A stretch of 6,921 nucleotides of DNA from Candidatus Aminicenantota bacterium (lineage in GTDB: Bacteria > Acidobacteriota > Aminicenantia > UBA2199). Under the pieces are notes generated by a model. It did not search any database, was not told where the DNA came from, and worked only from the letters and a program-made list of their open reading frames with translations. Location: positions 1 to 6,921 of the forward strand of contig JAHELQ010000284.1 in assembly GCA_024644125.1 (NCBI GenBank), written 5' to 3'. Both the position numbers and the translations under genes were made by a program. Every line of letters starts with the position of its first letter. The stretch's first letter is position 1. Below are positions 1 to 4,746 of the stretch, in pieces.

Positions 1-1
1 C

Positions 2-724
2 AGAAATTCGTTGAACACAGAGTTGCTGGCGGAATTGAATCACGTGATGGATGTGGCGGAAGAGAATCCTCATTGCCGGTTTGTGGCATTGGAGGGTCAG
101 CAGGGAATATTCTGCACTGGTATGGATTTCCAGGAGGTGTCTGAATCGGACGCGGCAGGGGAAATCGAGCGTTTGGCGGCCCAGGCGGGAAACGACCTGA
201 CCGCCAATCCGTTTATGGCGATACTGAAGCGGTTTACGTTATCGCCCAAAATTGTTATCGCCATTGTTGACGGAGTGGTGATGGCGGGCGGAGTAGGCTT
301 CGTCGCCGCCAGCGATCTGGTGATCGCCACGGCCCGGTCCAGTTTTACCGTTTCCGAGGCGTTATGGGGTCTGTTGCCGGCTGTGGTGGCCCCGTTTCTG
401 GTACGGCGGGTGGGATTTCAGGCGGCGTACCGCATGGCGTTGACCACCACCACTGTCACTGCCGCCAAAGCGTCTGAAATGGGCCTGGTGGACGAAGTGT
501 GCGACGATCCCTATGATTGTTTGCACCGGTGGTGGTTGCGGTTGTCGAAACTGAAAGAATCCACGGTGGGGAATTTGAAGCAGTATTTCAGGAATATGTG
601 GATTATCGACGAAAGGATGGAAAACTGCGCGGTGTCGGAGATTTCCAACTTGCTGACCCAACCGGATGTGTTGGCCAATATCGTCAATTATGTGAAATTC
701 AAGCGTCTCCCCTGGGAGACTTGA
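2..724 (+). CDS. pksH: PksH-like enoyl-CoA hydratase (ECH1), 5' truncated
   Basis: Crotonase-fold protein, 240 residues in the window. By family it dehydrates the HMG-like intermediate on an ACP to the methylglutaconyl form during polyketide beta-branching, in the cytoplasm. The reading frame is open to the window edge. Codons 2-10 read Arg-Asn-Ser and join TTG (Leu) at 11 to give RNSLNTELL, the usual crotonase N-terminal motif, so the true start lies upstream and TTG 11 is internal. About 20-30 residues are missing. Visible family marks are FCTGMDFQE (about 107-133), AGGVGF (about 284-301), SEALWGLLP (about 353-379) with a candidate catalytic Glu, and a short C-terminus ending near PW, as in Bacillus PksH. 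Resemblance to PksH is from recalled sequence. The following gene begins 12 nt after the stop, so the two are surely cotranscribed. A generic fatty-acid hydratase is less likely because of the pairing with a PksI-like gene. Confidence 0.92.
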   Translation, partial: RNSLNTELLAELNHVMDVAEENPHCRFVALEGQQGIFCTGMDFQEVSESDAAGEIERLAAQAGNDLTANPFMAILKRFTLSPKIVIAIVDGVVMAGGVGFVAASDLVIATARSSFTVSEALWGLLPAVVAPFLVRRVGFQAAYRMALTTTTVTAAKASEMGLVDEVCDDPYDCLHRWWLRLSKLKESTVGNLKQYFRNMWIIDERMENCAVSEISNLLTQPDVLANIVNYVKFKRLPWET

Positions 725-736
725 GGAGGCCGGGAT

Positions 737-1507
737 ATGAGCGGCGAACAGGTCATTTTTGCAAGAATCGAAAACCATATCGCGTTCATCGCCATGGAGG
801 AGCGGGAGCATAAAAACACCTTTACCGAACGGTTCATGAGAGGAATGTTGGAGACTTTCGCCCGCGTCGGAGAGGATCCCGGCGTGAAGGTGGTGGTGCT
901 GCACGGTTACGACAATTATTTTTGTTGCGGCGGCACCAAGGAGGAGTTGCTCTGGCTCCACGAAGGGATGGGCAAAGAGGGGGAGGACCGGATCCAGTTT
1001 ACCGACGGGAACTTCCACGATCTACTTCTTCGATGCGGCGTTCCGGTGGTGGCGGCGATGCAGGGGCACGCCCTGGGGGCGGGATTCGCCATGGGCTGTA
1101 CCGCCGATTTTATGGTGTTGGCGGAGCAGTGTATTTATAGCACCAATTTCATGAAATATGGATTCACTCCTGGGATGGGGGCCACATGCATCGTGCCGGA
1201 GAAGTTGGGAACAGTCCTGGGCAACGAGATGTTGTTCCGGGCCGGCAATTATTACGGCAAGGAATTGAAGGAACGCGGCGCCCCGTTGATCATCGTGCCC
1301 CGGGAACAGGTGATGGAAACCGCCTGCGCCCTGGCGGCGGACCTGGCGCAAAAGCCGCGTCTTTCTTTGCAAAAACTGAAAGAGAACCAAACTTTCGAAT
1401 TGCGGCGGCGGTTTGAAGCTGCCGTGGAACGGGAGTTGGAGATGCACCGGGCAACCTTCACCCAACCGGAAGTCAGGCAACGGATCGAAGCCCTGTTCGG
1501 CAATTGA
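737..1507 (+). CDS. pksI: PksI-like ECH2 decarboxylase of polyketide beta-branching
   Basis: A 256-residue crotonase-fold protein. By family it decarboxylates the 3-methylglutaconyl-ACP made by ECH1, leaving a beta-methyl (or related) branch on the polyketide. It matches recalled Bacillus PksI closely: HKN (25-27), GYDNYF (57-62), GGT (65-67), AAMQGH (106-111), NFMKYGFTPGMGAT (137-150) and a C-terminus ending in GN. The PksI catalytic pair Lys80/His230 corresponds to Lys80 and His237 here. The offset of 7 comes from a single insertion, residues 81-87, directly after Lys80. The ATG at 737 is preceded by GAGGAGG (723-729), which overlaps the stop of the ECH1 gene, and residues 25-27 align without offset, so the start is firm. 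The ECH1-ECH2 order is the standard one in these cassettes; the HMG-CoA synthase, ketosynthase and ACP partners are presumably upstream. Confidence 0.94.
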   Translation: MSGEQVIFARIENHIAFIAMEEREHKNTFTERFMRGMLETFARVGEDPGVKVVVLHGYDNYFCCGGTKEELLWLHEGMGKEGEDRIQFTDGNFHDLLLRCGVPVVAAMQGHALGAGFAMGCTADFMVLAEQCIYSTNFMKYGFTPGMGATCIVPEKLGTVLGNEMLFRAGNYYGKELKERGAPLIIVPREQVMETACALAADLAQKPRLSLQKLKENQTFELRRRFEAAVERELEMHRATFTQPEVRQRIEALFGN

Positions 1508-1508
1508 T

Positions 1509-1530
1509 CCGGTCAAAGGACCGGTGTTTG
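1509..1530 (+). terminator. Possible weak intrinsic terminator after the ECH2 gene
   Basis: A perfect 6-bp GC-rich stem, CCGGTC (1509-1514) with GACCGG (1519-1524), closes a 4-nt AAAG loop. It starts two bases after the ECH2 stop and is followed by TGTTTG. The T-run is short and interrupted, so termination may be partial. The following 60 nt are AT-rich, with nine A in a row at 1550-1558, and could carry a promoter for the next gene, but no convincing -35/-10 pair is visible. Confidence 0.4.
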
Positions 1531-1582
1531 TAAATTCTGAGCGAAACGTAAAAAAAAATAAATATCGCATGTAAAAAACACT

Positions 1583-1588
1583 TGGAGG
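1583..1588 (+). promoter_or_regulatory. Ribosome binding site deciding the methyltransferase start
   Basis: TGGAGG at 1583-1588 lies 5 nt before ATG 1594. A TTG in the same frame at 1582 overlaps this site and cannot be the start. Confidence 0.85.
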
Positions 1589-1593
1589 TTTAT

Positions 1594-2331
1594 ATGGACT
1601 CAAACACAAATTTTGAGACTCTCATTAAAAAGACAAAGCAGAGTATGTTTGTGACTCTATTCTTGTGGCCGATTTTCACTCTGGTGACCGCCGTCATTCT
1701 GATGCTGGTGGGAAAGCACGAGGAGTGGGATCTTGTGACCGCGGCCTGGCTGACGGTTGGTTTTTCGATTTTGCCGTTGTTGATCTATGTCTACACCCAG
1801 ATGACGCTACCCAACAAAGACGGGTACAGTGTGCCCAGTCATAATTACAGATTGAGGTTCATCTTGCGTTGGATCGAGGTCTGCGCCGTGGGATATGTGT
1901 CGGCTCCGGCCTGGTCGTTGTTGATGGACCGTTTGATCGGATTGAAGTCCATGGTGCCGCAGCCCTACAATTGGATTGGGATGGCGCCGTTCGTACTGGG
2001 ATGCATTATCGTTCTCTGGGCGTCCTTTACCTATATGAATAAAGGGAAAGGGACCACCGTTCCATACGAGCCGACGCAGGACCTCATCACCGAGGGACCG
2101 TACAGATTCGTGCGCAATCCCATGGTGATCGGCACCCACTTCCTGGTGGTCGGCCTGTCCATTGTTATCGGCTCCTATATTTTTATGTTGTTGAGCCTGC
2201 TCTCCGTCATCAATGGACATCTGTACGCGGTTGAGATCGAGGAAAAAGAGATGGAAACCCGTTTTGGGGAAAAATATCTGGAATACAAGTCCAGAGTCCC
2301 CCGCTGGTTCCCTAAATTTAAAAGTGTCTGA
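1594..2331 (+). CDS. ICMT/phospholipid methyltransferase-family membrane protein
   Basis: A 245-residue integral membrane protein of the isoprenylcysteine carboxyl methyltransferase/PEMT-like family, which transfers methyl from S-adenosylmethionine to a carboxylate, amine or hydroxyl at the membrane face. The N-terminus is hydrophilic. Hydrophobic segments lie at about 18-39, 50-68, 93-110, 128-146 and 176-206. The family SAM-binding signature is present in the C-terminal half: LITEGPYRFVRNPM (about 164-177), then an E-rich stretch (214-220) leading into RFGEKYLEYKSRVPRWFP (about 223-240). The RNP variant of the RHP motif is common in bacterial members. The ATG has a good SD and the gene lies in an AT-rich gap after the ECH2 gene. 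Its substrate is unknown: a polyketide O-methyl ester, carbamate or lipid are all open. Position between the beta-branching genes and a radical SAM gene suggests tailoring, which is inference. Confidence 0.85.
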   Translation: MDSNTNFETLIKKTKQSMFVTLFLWPIFTLVTAVILMLVGKHEEWDLVTAAWLTVGFSILPLLIYVYTQMTLPNKDGYSVPSHNYRLRFILRWIEVCAVGYVSAPAWSLLMDRLIGLKSMVPQPYNWIGMAPFVLGCIIVLWASFTYMNKGKGTTVPYEPTQDLITEGPYRFVRNPMVIGTHFLVVGLSIVIGSYIFMLLSLLSVINGHLYAVEIEEKEMETRFGEKYLEYKSRVPRWFPKFKSV

Positions 2332-2339
2332 TTAATTTG

Positions 2340-2394
2340 AACAGGCCAGGATTCCCGGGTCTCCGCTTGGGACCCAGGGAAACCTGTTCCCTGG
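2340..2394 (+). promoter_or_regulatory. Overlapping alternative hairpins upstream of the radical SAM gene
   Basis: Hairpin A pairs 2352-2361 (TTCCCGGGTC) with 2371-2381 (GACCC-A-GGGAA): 10 bp, one bulged A at 2376, 9-nt loop. AACAGG (2340-2345) can close it with CCTGTT (2383-2388). Hairpin B pairs CCAGGGAA (2374-2381) with TTCCCTGG (2387-2394): perfect 8 bp, 5-nt loop. A and B share 2374-2381, so only one can form at a time. No T-run follows, so this is not a plain intrinsic terminator. It could be an attenuator-like RNA switch or a dispersed palindromic (REP-like) repeat. Confidence 0.5.
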
Positions 2395-2404
2395 CGACCG
2401 TTGG

Positions 2405-2425
2405 ACCGCCTTATTCATAGGCGGT
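2405..2425 (+). promoter_or_regulatory. 7-bp hairpin just before the radical SAM ribosome binding site
   Basis: ACCGCCT (2405-2411) pairs perfectly with AGGCGGT (2419-2425) around a 7-nt loop, TATTCAT. It ends 9 nt before the AAAGGAG ribosome binding site (2435-2441), close enough to affect translation start or mRNA stability. The function is inferred only. Confidence 0.4.
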
Positions 2426-2446
2426 GCCCGCCGGAAAGGAGAAAAC

Positions 2447-3829
2447 ATGAAAGTATTGCTAGTCGCTACCCCTATGAGTAACGAAAGTTTCGATGTCAGT
2501 ACCATTACCATTACAGAACCTCTGGGTTTGGAATATCTCTACGCTGGAATCAAGGAAAATCACGATGTCATGATCCTTGATTCGCGGCTGAAGACCGAAC
2601 GGAGTCTGAAAGACGCTATCGAGTCTTTTCAACCGGATATCGTAGGTTGCGGAGCCACCATTACCGAGGTTTACAACGCCCTGAATGTTTGTGCCGAGGC
2701 CAAGCGGATCGATCCGCGAATTTTGACGGTAATCGGAGGACATCATGCCAGCGTCATGCCCCAGGATTTTTTGAAGGATTTTGTCGATGTGGTGGTAATG
2801 GGCGAGGGTGTGCACCCTTTCACCAAAGTTTGTGATTATTACGGACAAAAAAAGGATTTCGCAGATATCGAAAACATCTATTACCGAAAAAACGGCAGTA
2901 TGGTGTTCACCCAAAAAGCCGGTTTTCCTGATATGGACACATTACCGATGCCGGATCGCAAGGCGACCGCTCATCTCCGGCACAATTACCGCACCCGTTT
3001 GTTGTACAAACCGATTCAGAACGCCTTGATGCGCGCCTCGACCGGATGTGTCTACAAATGCAATTTTTGCCCGGTATCGGCGTTGTTGAATCATAAATTG
3101 CACCGCCGCAGCCTGGAAAGAGTGGTGGAGGAGTATGCCACCGTCGAGGAACCGTTCATTTTATGGGTGGACGATGAATTTTTGCTGGACGCAAAACGCG
3201 CCGTCCAATTGGCGCAAGAGATCGAACGGACCGGGATCCAGAAATACCACTTTTTCATGGGCCGTTCCGATACCATCGTAAACCATCCGGAGAGCGTCGA
3301 GGCCTGGGCCAGAATCGGTTTGAAATCCGTGTTCATCGGGCTCGAAGCCCATCGGGACGTCGATCTGGACAAAATGCAGAAAGGAACCTCAGTGAGCAAA
3401 CACCAGGAGGCCATCAACATCCTGCACGCCAATGGCGTCAATGTCCGGGGTGGTTTTATCGTCCTGCAGGACTATACCAAAGACGATTTCAAAAAATTGG
3501 CCGATTTCTCCCGCAAACTGGGAGTGGACATGCCGAGTTTTTCCATTTGCACACCGCTTCCCGGAACTCAATTATGGGCTGAGAAGGAGAGCGAACTCAT
3601 TGTCCGTAATTACAACTATTTCGACATGCTGCATTCGGTATTGCCCACCCATTTGCCGGCGAAGGAGTTTTACAAAGAGTACAGCACGTTATTGTTCAAG
3701 AAAGGCATGACTCTCGATCACAAACGAAAATTCCTCAAGGAGATGAAACCAGGCGAGCGTTGGAAATTCTTCAAAAATGGAATCCGTTTGTACACCCAGG
3801 TGAAAAACGGTTACCAGATTTATGATTGA
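2447..3829 (+). CDS. B12-binding-domain radical SAM enzyme, substrate unknown
   Basis: A 460-residue protein with the layout of cobalamin-type (class B) radical SAM enzymes. Residues 1 to about 130 look like a Rossmann B12-binding domain: MKVLLVATP, the EPLGLEYLYAGI helix, PDIVGCGATIT, IGGHHASVMP and VVMGEGVHPF. Residues about 190-400 form the radical SAM barrel, with Cys201, Cys205 and Cys208 in CxxxCxxC for the [4Fe-4S] cluster, WVDDEF (240-245), and FIGLE (296-300). The C-terminal stretch of about 60 residues is Lys-rich. Family members methylate unactivated carbons or phosphinates, or do ring rearrangements such as HpnJ- or BchE-type chemistry, all in the cytoplasm. The start has AAAGGAG 5 nt upstream. 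Neighbouring beta-branching and methyltransferase genes suggest polyketide C-methylation or another tailoring step, but a lipid substrate such as a hopanoid is not excluded. No DxHxxG motif is seen, as is common in this class. Confidence 0.92.
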   Translation: MKVLLVATPMSNESFDVSTITITEPLGLEYLYAGIKENHDVMILDSRLKTERSLKDAIESFQPDIVGCGATITEVYNALNVCAEAKRIDPRILTVIGGHHASVMPQDFLKDFVDVVVMGEGVHPFTKVCDYYGQKKDFADIENIYYRKNGSMVFTQKAGFPDMDTLPMPDRKATAHLRHNYRTRLLYKPIQNALMRASTGCVYKCNFCPVSALLNHKLHRRSLERVVEEYATVEEPFILWVDDEFLLDAKRAVQLAQEIERTGIQKYHFFMGRSDTIVNHPESVEAWARIGLKSVFIGLEAHRDVDLDKMQKGTSVSKHQEAINILHANGVNVRGGFIVLQDYTKDDFKKLADFSRKLGVDMPSFSICTPLPGTQLWAEKESELIVRNYNYFDMLHSVLPTHLPAKEFYKEYSTLLFKKGMTLDHKRKFLKEMKPGERWKFFKNGIRLYTQVKNGYQIYD

Positions 3830-3855
3830 CAACCCAAATCCCGGGTGTTAACGAC

Positions 3856-3884
3856 TTGACAGTCGCATGTCGATTGGCTACAAT
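3856..3884 (+). promoter_or_regulatory. Near-consensus sigma70 promoter of the ABC exporter operon
   Basis: TTGACA (3856-3861) is a perfect -35 box, and TACAAT (3879-3884) matches the -10 consensus at five of six positions. The spacer is exactly 17 nt. Transcription would begin near 3890-3892, giving a leader RNA of about 164 nt before the ATPase start. CGAC and GTCG flank the -35 box symmetrically (3852-3855 and 3862-3865), a short possible operator. It lies 26 nt after the radical SAM stop, so the transporter operon probably has its own transcript. Confidence 0.8.
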
Positions 3885-3916
3885 TACTTCAGTACTATAT
3901 ACAAAGGAGGTAATTG
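3881..3916. repeat. Inverted repeat spanning the -10 box and leader ORF start
   Basis: CAATTACTTC (3881-3890) is the inverse complement of GAGGTAATTG (3907-3916) with one mismatch; the outer 7 bp are perfect. The arms are separated by 16 nt. It covers most of the -10 box, the start site and the leader ORF ribosome binding site. As DNA it could be an operator for a dimeric repressor. In a read-through transcript from the upstream gene it could fold and hide the leader SD. Confidence 0.45.
3903..3911 (+). promoter_or_regulatory. Near-perfect Shine-Dalgarno of the leader ORF
   Basis: AAAGGAGGT is an almost complete complement of the 16S rRNA 3' end and is the strongest ribosome binding site in the window. 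It stands 5 nt before a GTG at 3916, which opens only a nine-codon frame. So strong a site on so short a frame argues that ribosomes are meant to load there. Confidence 0.7.
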
Positions 3917-3945
3917 TGAACCGCATACCCGGTAAATTTCCATAA
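3916..3945 (+). CDS. Putative nine-residue leader peptide upstream of the exporter
   Basis: A GTG-started frame of nine codons, MNRIPGKFP, ends in TAA at 3943. It begins about 25 nt after the predicted transcription start and ends 109 nt before the ATPase ATG. The SD (AAAGGAGGT) and 5-nt spacing are ideal. The size, the promoter-proximal position and a resistance/export-type gene downstream match the layout of attenuation leader peptides in inducible antibiotic-resistance genes. The last codon before the stop is Pro, and Pro codons near a stop can slow ribosomes. The peptide itself matches no leader I know. No obvious sequence pairing with the ATPase SD (4044-4048) was found, so the mechanism is open. 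It could also be a chance frame behind a stray SD. Confidence 0.5.
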   Translation: MNRIPGKFP

Positions 3946-3982
3946 CCCGATATTCTAATTTCAGTTTGATGTGACGTTCTGT

Positions 3983-4007
3983 GGACCGGGAGCATTATGT
4001 CCCGGCC
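3983..4007 (+). promoter_or_regulatory. Hairpin between the leader ORF and the ABC ATPase gene
   Basis: CCGGGA (3986-3991) pairs perfectly with TCCCGG (4000-4005) around an 8-nt loop. GG (3983-3984) and CC (4006-4007) extend it to 8 bp with one bulged A. It is followed by a purine-rich stretch and no T-run, so intrinsic termination is unlikely. It lies 37 nt before the ATPase SD and is a candidate part of an attenuation structure. Confidence 0.45.
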
Positions 4008-4054
4008 TGGAAGGGCAAAAACCAATTATTATATTTAACCAATAGGAGTAAAAT

Positions 4055-4744
4055 ATGGCCTTGATAAAATTGGAAAAGGTTTCGAAAGTATATCACACCA
4101 ACAGCATTGAATTTCCGGCGTTGCGTGAGATATCTTTCGAGGTGCGAGAGGGGGAGTTTTTATCGATCGCCGGTCCGTCCGGATCGGGAAAAACCACGCT
4201 TTTGAATATCATCGGTTGCCTGGATACGGCGACTTCCGGATCGGTGGAATTGGCGGGAGAAAATATCGGCAAACGAACCAGCAATGAACTGGCGGATATA
4301 CGGCGCCATACCATCGGGTTTGTCTTTCAAACCTTCAATTTAATCCCCATTCTCTCGGCATTCGAAAATGTCGAGTTTCCCCTCCTGCTCAGCAATTCGA
4401 GATCCGCCTCCGAGCGTCGCGCCATGGTGGAGGAGATGTTAGGTTATGTAGGATTGAAAGATTTCATGTTCCGGAAACCCTCTGAATTGAGCGGCGGCCA
4501 GCAGCAGCGAGTGGCCATTGCCAGGGCGTTGGTGAAAAAACCGGCGTTGGTGCTGGCGGACGAACCCACAGCCAATCTCGATTCCAAAACCGGCAACGAG
4601 ATATTGGACTTGATGCTGGAATTGAATCAAAAAACCAGCGCCACATTCGTTTTTTCGACTCATGACAACATGGTTATGGAGTACGCCTCGCGGTTGATAG
4701 TGCTACGGGATGGAAAAATTGAATCGGACGAGTCAAGGAGGTAA
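4055..4744 (+). CDS. ABC transporter ATPase, LolD/MacB type
   Basis: A 229-residue nucleotide-binding subunit that powers an FtsX-type transporter from the cytoplasmic side of the inner membrane. All ABC motifs are intact: Walker A GPSGSGKT (40-47), Q-loop Gln92 in GFVFQTFNLIP, signature LSGGQQQR (145-152), Walker B LVLADEP (165-171), D-loop (NLDS, 174-177) and switch His203 in STHD. The TFNLIP stretch after the Q-loop and the overall length are typical of the LolD/MacB/FtsE subgroup rather than importers. AGGAG (4044-4048) lies 6 nt before the ATG. The stop is 2 nt before the permease start, and the permease SD sits inside the end of this gene, so the two are translationally coupled. The operon follows a dedicated promoter and leader ORF. 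Its cargo may be the locus product or a lipoprotein; this is not decided by sequence. Confidence 0.96.
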   Translation: MALIKLEKVSKVYHTNSIEFPALREISFEVREGEFLSIAGPSGSGKTTLLNIIGCLDTATSGSVELAGENIGKRTSNELADIRRHTIGFVFQTFNLIPILSAFENVEFPLLLSNSRSASERRAMVEEMLGYVGLKDFMFRKPSELSGGQQQRVAIARALVKKPALVLADEPTANLDSKTGNEILDLMLELNQKTSATFVFSTHDNMVMEYASRLIVLRDGKIESDESRR

Positions 4745-4746
4745 GA

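Noticed and set aside
11..13. TTG as the start codon of the first gene
   Set aside because: The frame stays open to the window edge and the codons before it complete the crotonase N-terminal motif (Arg-Asn-Ser-Leu-Asn); no SD lies upstream. The gene is 5' truncated.
362..1018. Long minus-strand open frame across the ECH1/ECH2 junction
   Set aside because: It is antisense to two well-supported enzymes, is rich in His/Gln/Pro as expected for a shadow frame, and shows no recognisable domain.
2..1507. Fatty-acid beta-oxidation hydratase/isomerase pair
   Set aside because: The ECH2 signature GYDNYF...GGT, the NFMKYGFTPGMGAT block and the Lys80/His237 pair match polyketide decarboxylases rather than catabolic crotonases.
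1582..1593. TTG 1582 as the start of the methyltransferase
   Set aside because: It overlaps the TGGAGG ribosome binding site that serves ATG 1594 and would add only four residues.
2332..2446. Cobalamin or SAM riboswitch before the radical SAM gene
   Set aside because: The gap is only 115 nt and I see no B12 box or known SAM-aptamer core; only hairpins are supported.
3983..4020. Rho-independent terminator before the ABC ATPase
   Set aside because: The stem is good but is followed by a purine-rich stretch and no T-run, so it is listed as a hairpin of unknown role.
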